From assembly GCA_902472795.1 (NCBI GenBank), contig CABROZ010000006.1, positions 1 to 40,743 on the forward strand: 40,743 nt of DNA. Direction: 5' to 3'. Under the pieces are notes generated by a model, which saw only the letters and a list, made by a program, of their open reading frames with translations, did not search any database and had not been told where the DNA came from. Each line of letters opens with the position of its first letter. The stretch's first letter is position 1. The DNA comes from an uncultured Bacteroides sp. (lineage in GTDB: Bacteria; Bacteroidota; Bacteroidia; Bacteroidales; Bacteroidaceae). This document shows, one piece after another, positions 25,216 to 34,506 of this stretch. A program made the translations under genes and the position numbers.

Positions 25216-27076
25216 CTGGTTTTTGTTTTTTAAGTTCGTCAGGCTTTTGCTTATCCAAGGGCCTGTCTTTTATATTCCATGTCTGGGTCAACTCAAAGTT
25301 AGCCTTCAGTTCAAGTACCTGCCAATAATAGAACACTTCTTCCGGTTGTCGTTTGGTAGCATAATCGCCGGTCGTCCACACTCCGTCGCCATTCTTGTCA
25401 TTGATAAGACGTGCTCCATATTTGCCAGGAGCCAGGAAGTAAAAATCAGCCTTTCCATCGACCACCGGTACCGACCTCACCACATTGTCTTGCGCGTCGA
25501 GCCACTCTACAAACGCCAACGAATCGGCTCCTGACACATTAAAGAAGATGGCACCGTAGTCTTCCTGCTTTTTCACCTTGAAGTCCTTTTTTATTTTATC
25601 GGTAAATAGCCCGTATAAACCGTGAAAAGCCATTGAATCGACTTCAAAGGAATAGCTCCCGTCAAACTCCCAATCTTTCTTAGGCAATACATTATATACT
25701 TTGTGATCAAGAGAATCCCTTACTAAATCGAAAGCCATATCATTCCATAGCGAATCGACCTGCTGACGCAGATGAATGGCTGTATCATTGATACTGCTTA
25801 ACGGTTCCTGAAAAGTAAGTGTAATGTAATCATATACGTCCATCGACGAGGGTGCATACACATCAACGGGCAGGAAATTGGTCTGAATGGTATCCGCATC
25901 TCCCCGCTTCCGTTTTTTCTCCAATTCTTTTTCACGCTCCTTGCGTTCCTTTTCCAGTTCCTTCTCACTCTTGGGGCGCTGTTTCGACACCAGTTTCAGC
26001 GTATCGGTTCGCGGCACCAGTTGCTGCAACGAGTCCGTATAGAGGTACGAAAGGCTCATCTTCAAGGTATCAATCTGATAGACCAGCGAGTCCTTAATCC
26101 AATAGTGCAACGTATCGTTACGCCCTGTCGTCTGCTCAATGACAAAAGCGTCTTTTTCATCAAAGTTCAATCCCTTAAGCACCGGCAGACTATCAGCCGG
26201 AGCTGTAAAATAGAGGGAAAATTCTTTAGGAGTCAGACGCTCACTACGTGCCAGGCGCTGTGAATAACGTTTTTCCTTAAAGCCACGCAACATCACGTCG
26301 TCCGGAAGATAATGTGTATAGTTCCGATCGATAATGGTATCTATTGTAAGCGAATCGACCCACAACGTATCATGGCGCAAACGTATTTCTGAAGAAGGAA
26401 TAACCAGCGAATCGTTGAACGCAATGGCTTCGGTTGGCTGGGAATAATAATAATTCTGATCGGCATCCTGCAAGGCATAGATTCTATATTGTCCGGGAGC
26501 CACTCCGCGAATGGAAAAGCGTCCCCTACTGTCCGTCAGGCCAACACGGTCGAATGGTAAAGCCGTAAAAGCCGAATCGGCCAGATTGGAATGCAATCCG
26601 ACCAACATACCTTTTATGGGCTCCAGATTCTCGGCATTAAGCAAAGTCCCCGCAATGGCCATTGTATCCAATACGGCACCCGTCGAGAATGTATATGTAA
26701 ACGCCTCCAAGGCATTGCCCTCGTTATTATCGCGAATAGCATCGCCAAAATCGATTGTATAAGTAACATTCGACTTCAGCGAATCCTGCAAGTTCACTAT
26801 CACTTTCTTGCTGCTTGCCTTGATTTCAGGCTGCTGCACCTGCGGAGGGGAAATGACAATCTTTTCATTGGGCTTTTCCAACGTGATAAACTCGTCGAAC
26901 TCAATTGCTATTTTCTTCTTAGTGTTGTGCAATGCTCCCGGTCGTGGAGAAGCTGTCACAAAACGGGGAGGGTCTTCATCATAGGGACCTCCTTGAAGGC
27001 TACCGATGCTTGCACAAGAATAAAGAATGCCACCAATAGCTACTGCTATACTCAATCGCCGAAAAAACGATTTCAT
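25154..27076 (-). CDS. Lipoprotein with Ig-like domain (Big_5 type)
   Basis: A 640-residue lipoprotein: MKSFFRR, a hydrophobic segment and lipobox LYSC. Residues about 35-135 contain PPRFVTASPRPGA...IAIEFDEFI...YTIDFGDAI, the pattern of bacterial Ig-like Big_5 domains. A carboxypeptidase-regulatory-like fold follows (DSRGRFSIRGVAPGQYRIYALQD). A highly charged helix (KSEKELEKERKEREKELEKK) lies around residue 400 and the C-terminus is Lys/Asn/Ser-rich. The start at 27076 is chosen because a -7 box lies 34 bases upstream and the lipobox then falls at normal distance. The role is unknown. It overlaps the DUF3108 gene. Confidence 0.8.
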   Translation of the reverse strand: MKSFFRRLSIAVAIGGILYSCASIGSLQGGPYDEDPPRFVTASPRPGALHNTKKKIAIEFDEFITLEKPNEKIVISPPQVQQPEIKASSKKVIVNLQDSLKSNVTYTIDFGDAIRDNNEGNALEAFTYTFSTGAVLDTMAIAGTLLNAENLEPIKGMLVGLHSNLADSAFTALPFDRVGLTDSRGRFSIRGVAPGQYRIYALQDADQNYYYSQPTEAIAFNDSLVIPSSEIRLRHDTLWVDSLTIDTIIDRNYTHYLPDDVMLRGFKEKRYSQRLARSERLTPKEFSLYFTAPADSLPVLKGLNFDEKDAFVIEQTTGRNDTLHYWIKDSLVYQIDTLKMSLSYLYTDSLQQLVPRTDTLKLVSKQRPKSEKELEKERKEREKELEKKRKRGDADTIQTNFLPVDVYAPSSMDVYDYITLTFQEPLSSINDTAIHLRQQVDSLWNDMAFDLVRDSLDHKVYNVLPKKDWEFDGSYSFEVDSMAFHGLYGLFTDKIKKDFKVKKQEDYGAIFFNVSGADSLAFVEWLDAQDNVVRSVPVVDGKADFYFLAPGKYGARLINDKNGDGVWTTGDYATKRQPEEVFYYWQVLELKANFELTQTWNIKDRPLDKQKPDELKKQKPDEDTKKKNNRNRNSSSGYSY

Positions 27077-27109
27077 CCTATTACTATAATGACTGCCATT
27101 TAACATGCT

Positions 27110-27118
27110 GCAAAAATA
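27110..27118 (-). promoter_or_regulatory. -7 box for the Ig-like lipoprotein gene
   Basis: On the minus strand this is TATTTTTGC, an exact consensus match, 34 bases before the chosen ATG at 27076. It overlaps the upstream in-frame extension of the ORF, which is another reason to prefer the shorter start. Confidence 0.55.
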
Positions 27119-27245
27119 AAAGTTATCTATCAATTAGCTATATACTTTACAGTATTTTAAACAAAAAACATTCATAAGTACGCATATATATATGAAACAT
27201 AGTTAAAAAAGCAAAGTATTCACACCTTATGCAAGGAGAAAAGAA

Positions 27246-27254
27246 TAAATTTGC
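27246..27254 (+). promoter_or_regulatory. -7 box for the RND efflux operon
   Basis: TAAATTTGC matches TAnnTTTGC exactly. The predicted transcript would start near 27261, giving a leader of about 113 bases before the adaptor ATG. Confidence 0.6.
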
Positions 27255-27288
27255 ACACAAAACTGTATAGAGACATTTAGTTTTCACC

Positions 27289-27313
27289 CAAAAGCCCTGT
27301 ATCAGGGCTTTTG
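27289..27313 (+). other. Leader hairpin of the efflux operon
   Basis: CAAAAGCCCTG (27289-27299) and CAGGGCTTTTG (27303-27313) form a perfect 11-bp stem with a three-base loop. It lies between the -7 box and the adaptor gene, so it would be in the 5' leader. It could be an attenuator, although the T-run is within the stem and not followed by more Ts. Confidence 0.7.
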
Positions 27314-27373
27314 CACATACACGCTTTGACAAATCGATAACAATATAATATCACATAAGAGAAAAACAAGAGT

Positions 27374-28549
27374 ATGAAGAGTAGATTAGGATTATTGGTA
27401 TGTTGCCTGGCACTGCTAAGCAGTTGCGGACAAGGCAACAACGGTACGGGCAGTGCACCCGAGATTGCAGTCATGGAGGTAAATACCACAACTGCGAACC
27501 TGACAAACAGTTACCCTGCCACCATCAAGGGTAAACAAGACGTAGAAATCCGTCCTATGGTTAGTGGCTTCATCACTAAACTGCATGTAGATGAAGGCTC
27601 CGTCGTACATAAGGGACAGGTGTTATTCACCATCGACCCCGTGCAGTACGAAGCTGCTGTAAAAACAGCAAAAGCCACAGTAGAAACAGCGAAAGCAGCA
27701 TTAAGCACTCAAGAACTGACTACCGCCAATAAACGCGAGCTGAACAAGAAACAAATAGTCAGCGACTACGACCTGAAAATGTCCGAGAACCAGCTGGCAC
27801 AAGCTAAAGCTACTTTAGCACAAGCTCAAGCCCAACTCATCAATGCTGAAAACAACTTGTCGTACACTAAGGTTACCAGTCCGAGCGATGGTGTTGTGGG
27901 AACCATTCCCTACCGTGTAGGTAGCTTGGTAAGTGCATCCATTACTACCCCATTGACCACCGTTTCCGACATTTCCGAAATGTATGCCTACTTCTCCATG
28001 ACCGAGCGCCAACTGCTTTCCATGATTCGCGAAGGTGGCACCATGAAGGAAATTCTGGACAAAATGCCCTCTGTGCAACTCAGCCTTATCGACGGAACAA
28101 TGTATCCCGACAGCGGACGTGTAGAAACAATCAGTGGTGTGATTGACCAGACTACCGGTTCGGTCAACATGCGTGCCCTCTTCCCCAACAAACACAACAT
28201 CCTGCGTAGCGGCGGTACGGGCGAAGTCGTATTCCACAATCCCCTGCAGGATGTGATTATGATCCCCCAATCGGCTACAACCGAAATTCAGGACAAACGC
28301 TTCGTTCTTGTATTACAACCGGACAATACACTGAAAAATACCGAAGTAAAAGTCTTCACACTGGATGATGGCAAATACTACTACGTGACCGACGGACTTA
28401 AGAAAGGTGATAAAATCGTAATCGAAGGCGTACAGTCACTGAAAGACGGACAAACCATTACCCCGATTACTCCGGCCGACAAGGAAGCCGAATATCAGAA
28501 AGCGCTGAAAGACCAGAAAGAAGGAAACATACAGACTGCATTCCAATAA
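27374..28549 (+). CDS. RND efflux periplasmic adaptor (membrane fusion protein)
   Basis: A 391-residue lipoprotein (lipobox LSSC) of the AcrA/MexA type, which links the inner-membrane pump to the outer-membrane channel. The lipoyl half-motifs VEIRPMVSGFITKLHVDEG and NNLSYTKVTSPSDGVVGTIPYRVG flank an alpha-helical hairpin rich in Ala/Lys/Gln (about residues 95-155). The beta-barrel and membrane-proximal domains follow. It is the first gene of the efflux operon; 164 bases separate it from the pump. The exported compounds are unknown. Confidence 0.93.
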   Translation: MKSRLGLLVCCLALLSSCGQGNNGTGSAPEIAVMEVNTTTANLTNSYPATIKGKQDVEIRPMVSGFITKLHVDEGSVVHKGQVLFTIDPVQYEAAVKTAKATVETAKAALSTQELTTANKRELNKKQIVSDYDLKMSENQLAQAKATLAQAQAQLINAENNLSYTKVTSPSDGVVGTIPYRVGSLVSASITTPLTTVSDISEMYAYFSMTERQLLSMIREGGTMKEILDKMPSVQLSLIDGTMYPDSGRVETISGVIDQTTGSVNMRALFPNKHNILRSGGTGEVVFHNPLQDVIMIPQSATTEIQDKRFVLVLQPDNTLKNTEVKVFTLDDGKYYYVTDGLKKGDKIVIEGVQSLKDGQTITPITPADKEAEYQKALKDQKEGNIQTAFQ

Positions 28550-28713
28550 GAAATTAACGAGTTAACCTCATACAAGGCAACAAGTTAATAAGCTGACAAG
28601 ACGATAAGGCCGCAAACCGGTAGTGAAAACCGAAATTCATGCCTGCCAGCGTGTCTCAGCATCCACTTGTCAACAAAAGACATCCGTCAATCCAAACAAT
28701 AAAAGAAGAAACA

Positions 28714-31700
28714 ATGAAATTAGATAGATTTATAAACCGTCCGGTACTATCAACGGTAATCTCCATCCTGATAGTTATCCTGGGCTTCATTGGCCTGGCT
28801 ACATTGCCAATCACGCAATACCCGGACATCGCACCGCCTACGGTATCCGTACGTGCTACCTACACCGGTGCCAATGCACAAACCGTTTTGAATTCGGTCA
28901 TCGCCCCCCTTGAAGACCAAATCAACGGTGTGGAGAACATGATGTACATGAGTTCGAGTGCCTCCAACACCGGCTCAGCCGATATCTCCATCTACTTTAA
29001 ACAAGGCACCGACCCCGACATGGCAGCCGTAAACGTACAGAACCGTGTGTCTATGGCACAAGGACTGTTGCCAGCCGAGGTAACCAAAGTCGGCGTAACA
29101 ACCCAGAAACGTCAGACCTCCATGTTGATGATCTTCTCCCTTTATGACGAGAAGGACCAATACAACACCGAGTTCATCGAAAACTACGCCAACATCAACC
29201 TGATCCCCGAAGTAAAACGTGTTACCGGTGTGGGTGATGCCAATGTGATGGGTGTGGACTACTCCATGCGTATCTGGCTCAAACCCGACGTAATGGCCCA
29301 GTACAAACTTGTCCCCAACGATGTAGTAGCAGCATTGAGCGAACAGAACATCGAAGCTGCTCCCGGACAATTGGGTGAACGCGGACATCAGACCTTCCAG
29401 TACACCCTGCGCTATAAAGGCCGTCTGCAACAGACTTCCGAATTCGAGAATATCGTAATCAAAGCCCTTGAAAACGGTGAAATCCTTCGCCTGAAAGATA
29501 TTGCCCGCATCGAATTGGGCCGTATGACTTACAACTTCAACAATACCGTAAACGGACATAAGGCCGTCAGCTGTATCGTCTATCAGATGGCAGGAACGAA
29601 CGCTACCCAGACCATCAGCGACATTGAAGCACTGCTCGACGAATATTCGTCGCAACTGCCTGCCGGTTTGAAGATCAACATCGCACAGAGTGCCAACGAC
29701 TTCCTTTTCGCCTCTATCCACGAGGTTGTTAAGACATTGATCGAAGCCTTCATCCTGGTGTTCATCGTGGTTTACATCTTCCTGCAAGACATGCGCTCCA
29801 CGCTGATTCCCGCCATCGCTATCCCGGTAGCCTTGATCGCTACATTCTTCGTACTGAAGCTCATCGGCTTCAGCCTTAACTTGCTGACACTTTCGGCCAT
29901 GGTGCTTGCCATTGCCATTGTAGTCGATGATGCCATTGTGGTTGTAGAAGGAGTCCATGCCAAGTTGGACCAAGGCTATAAATCGGCACGAACAGCTTCT
30001 ATCGACGCCATGCACGAGTTGGGCGGTGCCATCGTCTCCATCACATTGGTCATGATGTCCGTGTTCATCCCCGTAAGCTTCATGGGTGGTACAGCCGGTA
30101 CATTCTATCGCCAATTCGGTCTGACCATGGCCATTGCCATCGGTTTCTCGGCACTGAATGCCTTGACACTGAGTCCGGCCTTGTGCGCCATCTTCCTGAA
30201 ACCGCATAATACCAATGCTCCTCTGAAAGATCGGGTAGGCACAGCTACCAAAGAAGCCCGTAAGATCTTCATCGCACGTTATGCCGACTCAATCGGTCGC
30301 CTGATGCGTCCGGGCATCACAATCATCTTTACCATCATAGCCATTATCGGTATGATTTTCGGGCTCTTCAGCTTCGAAAGCCATCCGATACTCTGTGTAG
30401 TCATGATTATCATCAGTATCCTGGCACTGGCCGGTATGACAACCGATAAGTTCAAAGATGATTTTAACAATTCCTACAATAACATCTTAGGCAAGTATAA
30501 GAAACAGGTACTCAAATTCATCCAAAGGAGATGGTTGTCGGGAGGATTGGTTGCCGCTTCCATTGTACTGTTGGTTGTATTTATGCAGATTACTCCGACC
30601 GGTATGGTGCCTAACGAAGATACCGGTACCATTATGGGTGCCGTAACGTTACCCCCCGGTACATCACAGGAACGTGCCCAAGAGATTCTGAACCGTGTGG
30701 ACAGCCTCGTAGCTTCCGATCCTGCCGTACAATCGCGTACTATCATTTCGGGCTTCAGTTTCATCGGTGGTCAGGGACCTTCGTATGGTTCGGTCATCAT
30801 CAAACTGAAAAACTGGGAAGAACGTTCGACCATGCAAAATTCGAACATTGTCTATGCCACACTCTTCATGCGTGCACAGAAAGTCATCAAGGAAGCACAG
30901 GTGTTGTTCTTTGCACCGCCTATGATTCCGGGTTATTCGGCATCAAGCGATATCGAGCTGAACATGCAGGATAAGACGGGTGGCGACCTGAACCACTTCT
31001 TCGACGTGGTCAATGCTTATACAGCCGAACTGGAAAAACGTCCGGAAATCAACTCCGCACGTACCAGCTTCAACCCGAACTTCCCGCAATATCTGCTGAA
31101 CATCGACGCCGCCGCTTGTAAGAAAGCCGGCATCAGCCCAAGCGATATCCTCAGCACGCTGCAAGGATATTATGGCGGTCTGTATGCCTCCAACTTCAAC
31201 AGCTTCGGTAAGATGTACCGTGTAATGGTGCAGGCCGAGCCTGATGCCACCAAGAACTTGGAATCACTGCAAAGTATCAAAGTTCGCAATGGCAACGAGA
31301 TGGCTCCCATTACCCAGTTTGTATCCATCGAAAAGGTTTATGGCCCTGATATCATCAACCGTTTCAACCTATATACCTCAATGAAGGTCATGGTGGCTCC
31401 GGCTTCCGGTTATACTTCCGGTCAGGCCCTGCAAGCCATTGCCGAAGTTGCCCAACAGAATCTGCCGGCCGGCTTCGGTTACGAATTAGGTGGTATGGCT
31501 CGTGAGGAAGCACAGACCAGTGGAAGTACTACGGGACTGATCTTCGTTCTCTGCTTCGTCTTCGTTTACCTGTTGCTGAGTGCCCAGTACGAAAGCTACA
31601 TTCTGCCGTTGGCCGTATTGCTTTCCATTCCTTTCGGTCTGTTGGGAAGCTTCCTCTTCGTCAACGGTGCCAGCGCCATTGGCAGCATTCCGGCCCTGAA

Positions 31701-32133
31701 GATGATTATCGGCTCCATGTCCAACGACATCTACATGCAGATTGCCTTGATCATGTTGATGGGTCTGTTGGCCAAGAATGCCATCCTGATCGTAGAGTTC
31801 GCCCTCGATCGTCGTAAGATGGGTATGAGCATCACGTGGGCAGCCGTCCTGGGTGCCGCCGCCCGTCTGCGTCCTATCCTGATGACGTCTATGGCCATGA
31901 TTGTCGGTCTGCTCCCGCTGATGTTTGCTTCGGGTGCAGGTGCCAACGGTAACCGTACATTAGGAACATCGGCCATCGGTGGTATGTTGATCGGTATGAT
32001 TCTGCAGATCTTCATCGTACCGGCTCTGTTCGTGGCCTTCCAATACCTGCAAGAGAAAGTGAAACCAATGGAATGGGAAGACGTGGACAACTCGGATGCA
32101 GAACCAGAAATCGAACAGTACACCAGCAAATAA
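28714..32133 (+). CDS. RND efflux pump, AcrB/HAE1 family, with apparent extra helices
   Basis: A 1139-residue proton-driven multidrug-type transporter in the inner membrane. It begins MKLDRFINRPVLSTVIS, the family's first helix. The proton-relay residues are present: Asp405-Asp406 in VVDDAIVVVEG and Lys1021 in LLAKNAILIVEFA. It is about 90 residues longer than E. coli AcrB (1049). Much of the excess falls at about residues 534-576, where two additional hydrophobic stretches (ITIIFTIIAIIGMIFGLF and PILCVVMIIISILALAG) lie between the usual sixth and seventh helices. The start at 28714 is chosen because the family N-terminus begins there; the in-frame stretch before it has no family match. Confidence 0.94.
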   Translation: MKLDRFINRPVLSTVISILIVILGFIGLATLPITQYPDIAPPTVSVRATYTGANAQTVLNSVIAPLEDQINGVENMMYMSSSASNTGSADISIYFKQGTDPDMAAVNVQNRVSMAQGLLPAEVTKVGVTTQKRQTSMLMIFSLYDEKDQYNTEFIENYANINLIPEVKRVTGVGDANVMGVDYSMRIWLKPDVMAQYKLVPNDVVAALSEQNIEAAPGQLGERGHQTFQYTLRYKGRLQQTSEFENIVIKALENGEILRLKDIARIELGRMTYNFNNTVNGHKAVSCIVYQMAGTNATQTISDIEALLDEYSSQLPAGLKINIAQSANDFLFASIHEVVKTLIEAFILVFIVVYIFLQDMRSTLIPAIAIPVALIATFFVLKLIGFSLNLLTLSAMVLAIAIVVDDAIVVVEGVHAKLDQGYKSARTASIDAMHELGGAIVSITLVMMSVFIPVSFMGGTAGTFYRQFGLTMAIAIGFSALNALTLSPALCAIFLKPHNTNAPLKDRVGTATKEARKIFIARYADSIGRLMRPGITIIFTIIAIIGMIFGLFSFESHPILCVVMIIISILALAGMTTDKFKDDFNNSYNNILGKYKKQVLKFIQRRWLSGGLVAASIVLLVVFMQITPTGMVPNEDTGTIMGAVTLPPGTSQERAQEILNRVDSLVASDPAVQSRTIISGFSFIGGQGPSYGSVIIKLKNWEERSTMQNSNIVYATLFMRAQKVIKEAQVLFFAPPMIPGYSASSDIELNMQDKTGGDLNHFFDVVNAYTAELEKRPEINSARTSFNPNFPQYLLNIDAAACKKAGISPSDILSTLQGYYGGLYASNFNSFGKMYRVMVQAEPDATKNLESLQSIKVRNGNEMAPITQFVSIEKVYGPDIINRFNLYTSMKVMVAPASGYTSGQALQAIAEVAQQNLPAGFGYELGGMAREEAQTSGSTTGLIFVLCFVFVYLLLSAQYESYILPLAVLLSIPFGLLGSFLFVNGASAIGSIPALKMIIGSMSNDIYMQIALIMLMGLLAKNAILIVEFALDRRKMGMSITWAAVLGAAARLRPILMTSMAMIVGLLPLMFASGAGANGNRTLGTSAIGGMLIGMILQIFIVPALFVAFQYLQEKVKPMEWEDVDNSDAEPEIEQYTSK

Positions 32134-32146
32134 AGTTAAATAGCAC

Positions 32147-32187
32147 AGAATGGAGAATGAACCTGATCATTCTTCATTCTCCATTCT
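32147..32187 (+). other. Intercistronic hairpin, pump/channel
   Basis: AGAATGGAGAATGAA (32147-32161) and TTCATTCTCCATTCT (32173-32187) form a perfect 15-bp stem with an 11-base loop. The right arm and its flanks are short tandem heptamers (CATTCTT, CATTCTC, CATTCTT). It lies between the pump stop and the channel start and may stabilise or limit the downstream mRNA. Confidence 0.8.
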
Positions 32188-32207
32188 TCATAAAAACAGC
32201 TTAGATA

Positions 32208-33596
32208 ATGAGAAAACAAATCATAACCCTGATGTGTGCCACTGCCCTGTTAAGCAGTTGTCACATCTACAAATCATACGACAGACCTGAAGACATTACG
32301 ACGGCAGGCCTCTATCGCGACACCGTAGCCGGTGGCGATACGTTAGTTGCCGATACAGCCAACTTCGGCAATCTGCCTTGGAGGGAAGTTTTCACCGACC
32401 CTCAGTTGCAAGGTTACATTGAACAGGCACTTACCAGCAGCCCCGACATCCGTACAGCTGCCCTGAAAGTAAAAGAAGCACAGGCTCCGCTACTCGCCAG
32501 CAAACTGGCATTCATTCCTTCGCTCACTTTGTCGCCTCAAGGAACTGTCAGCAGTTGGGACAAGGGGAAGGCCACCCAAACCTACTCACTGCCCATTGCA
32601 GCCAGCTGGCAAATCGACCTGTTCGGACAACTGCTGAACCAGAAACGCCAGGCTCAAGCCAACCTTGAACAAACGTTAGCTTATGAGCAGAATACCCGCG
32701 TACAACTTATCGCCAATGCGGCCAATCTGTACTACACACTGTTGATGCTCGACCGCCAACTGGAAATAACCGAAGGTACAGCCGAAATTCTGAAAAAGAA
32801 TACCGAAACGATGGAAGCCATGAAAGAATCGGGTATCTATGGCACAACAGAAGCAGCCGTAGCCCAAAGCCGAGCCGCATATGCACAAGTGCTGGCTTCA
32901 CTGCCCGATATCCGTGCCAGCATCCGCGAGATAGAGAACTCGCTCTGCCTGCTGCTGGGCGAACCGGCACACAGCATCGAGCGCGGTGTACTCGAAGACC
33001 AACAATTGCCTTCCGACTTTTCGACAGGTATTCCCTTGCAACTGCTTTCGAACCGTCCTGACGTAAAAGCTGCCGAACAGGCTTTGGCCGCTGCCTATTA
33101 CAATACCAACGTGGCGCGTTCCAACTTCTATCCGCACATCACACTGAGCGGATCGGCCGGCTGGACCAACAGTGCAGGTGCAGCAATCGTCAATCCGGCC
33201 AAGCTGCTGGCCAGCGCAGTGGCTTCGCTCACCCAGCCCATCTTCCAAAACGGAGCCAACATTGCCCAACTGAAAATCGCCAAGGCTCAACAGGAAGAAG
33301 CCAAGATTCAGTTCCAGACTACCCTGCTTAATGCCGGAAACGAGGTAAGCAACGCCCTCGACCAGTATCAGGCATGCTCCCAAAAAGTGGCTGCACGCAA
33401 TATGGAAGTAGAATCTTCGAAAAAAGCTGCCGATTATACAAAAGAATTGTTTAACTTAGGCACCTCAACCTATCTCGAGGTGTTGTCGGCCGAACAATCT
33501 TACCTCAGCGCACAGCTTTCGGAAGTAAGCGATACATTCAGCCGCATGCAGGCAGTCATCAGCTTGTATCAAGCCTTGGGTGGAGGAAGAGATTAA
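32208..33596 (+). CDS. TolC-like outer-membrane efflux channel (NodT family)
   Basis: A 462-residue lipoprotein (lipobox LSSC) of the OprM/NodT family, which forms the outer-membrane duct of RND pumps. Two OEP repeats are visible: the first around LPWREVFTDPQLQGYIEQAL...DIRTAALKVKEAQA, the second around LLSNRPDVKAAEQALAAAYYNTNVARSNFYPHITLSG. The C-terminal helix contains TSTYLEVLSAEQSYLSAQLS. It is the third gene of the operon, 20 bases before an LpxA-like gene. Together the three proteins make a complete tripartite pump. Confidence 0.94.
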   Translation: MRKQIITLMCATALLSSCHIYKSYDRPEDITTAGLYRDTVAGGDTLVADTANFGNLPWREVFTDPQLQGYIEQALTSSPDIRTAALKVKEAQAPLLASKLAFIPSLTLSPQGTVSSWDKGKATQTYSLPIAASWQIDLFGQLLNQKRQAQANLEQTLAYEQNTRVQLIANAANLYYTLLMLDRQLEITEGTAEILKKNTETMEAMKESGIYGTTEAAVAQSRAAYAQVLASLPDIRASIREIENSLCLLLGEPAHSIERGVLEDQQLPSDFSTGIPLQLLSNRPDVKAAEQALAAAYYNTNVARSNFYPHITLSGSAGWTNSAGAAIVNPAKLLASAVASLTQPIFQNGANIAQLKIAKAQQEEAKIQFQTTLLNAGNEVSNALDQYQACSQKVAARNMEVESSKKAADYTKELFNLGTSTYLEVLSAEQSYLSAQLSEVSDTFSRMQAVISLYQALGGGRD

Positions 33597-33615
33597 CTAT
33601 TAAAACCCTAATATT

Positions 33616-34383
33616 ATGATTAGTCCATTAGCTTATGTAGATCCTGCCGCCAAACTCGGCAAGAATGTAACTGTCCAGCCCTTCGCTTACATCGAAGGGG
33701 ATGTTGAAATCGGTGACGATAGCATCATCATGTCCGGCGCGCGCATTTTAAGCGGTACCCGCATGGGGAAAGGAAACAAAGTGCACCACGGAGCCGTATT
33801 GGGAAGCGAACCGCAAGACTTCCATTATACTGGCGAACATACATTGCTTGTCATTGGCGACAAAAACGACATCCGCGAGAATGTTGTCATCAGTCGAGGA
33901 ACGCACGAAGGACAATACACACAGATAGGCAACGAAAACTATCTGATGGATGGCGTACACCTGTGCCACGACGTGAAAATAGCCGACCATTGCGTGTTGG
34001 GTATTAAGACCACGGTGGCTGGTGAATGCCGCATAGACAGTTGCGTAATCTTAAGTAGTAACGTACTGTTGCAACAGAACTGCCACATAGGAAGCTGGTC
34101 GCTGGTCCAAAGTGGCTGCCGAATATCCAAAGACGTGCCTCCCTATATCATCATGGCCGGAAATCCGGCTGAATACCACGGAGTGAACGCCATGGTGCTA
34201 CAGCACAAGAACCAGGTAACAGAACGTGTCCTGCGCCACATCATGAACGCATACCGACTGGTATATCAAGGCAACTTCAGTATTCAGGATGCTTTGCAGA
34301 AGATTGAAGACCAGGTGCCCATGAGTGACGAGATACACAACATTATCAACTTCATAGGCAATTCAAAAGGCATTGTGAGGTAA
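33616..34383 (+). CDS. LpxA-like UDP-GlcNAc O-acyltransferase
   Basis: A 255-residue left-handed beta-helix acyltransferase. Hexapeptide repeats run through the first 190 residues (ISPLAYVDPAAKLGKNVTVQP...). The GVHLCHD segment corresponds to the LpxA active-site His pair (AHIAHD in E. coli), and the C-terminal helical domain ends in NSKGIVR as in LpxA. LpxA adds the first fatty acid to UDP-GlcNAc in lipid A synthesis. Here the gene is not next to lpxC/fabZ but ends an efflux operon, so it is probably a paralog. Its acyl chain or role may differ from the housekeeping enzyme. It is followed by a strong terminator. Confidence 0.85.
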   Translation: MISPLAYVDPAAKLGKNVTVQPFAYIEGDVEIGDDSIIMSGARILSGTRMGKGNKVHHGAVLGSEPQDFHYTGEHTLLVIGDKNDIRENVVISRGTHEGQYTQIGNENYLMDGVHLCHDVKIADHCVLGIKTTVAGECRIDSCVILSSNVLLQQNCHIGSWSLVQSGCRISKDVPPYIIMAGNPAEYHGVNAMVLQHKNQVTERVLRHIMNAYRLVYQGNFSIQDALQKIEDQVPMSDEIHNIINFIGNSKGIVR

Positions 34384-34417
34384 CAAGTATCTGCCACGCA
34401 AATAACTCGAATATAAA

Positions 34418-34457
34418 AGAGAGGTTGCACAATCAGCGTGCAACCTCTCTTCGTTTT
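34418..34457. terminator. Terminator of the efflux operon
   Basis: AGAGAGGTTGCAC (34418-34430) pairs perfectly with GTGCAACCTCTCT (34438-34450), with a seven-base loop, followed by TCGTTTTT. On the other strand TTTTATATT follows the stem, so it may also serve the convergent lipoprotein gene. Confidence 0.88.
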
Positions 34458-34506
34458 TATACGTTCCGTAGTGCCGTTGCACTACACATATTAGAGTCTC
34501 ATCTTA

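Noticed and set aside
28639..28713. 25-residue N-terminal extension of the RND pump
   Set aside because: RND pumps begin at the MKLDRFINRPV-type sequence before the first helix, which starts at 28714.
28975..30207. 410-codon antisense ORF in the RND gene
   Set aside because: It lies opposite a well-supported pump gene and has His/Gln/Asp-rich shadow composition.
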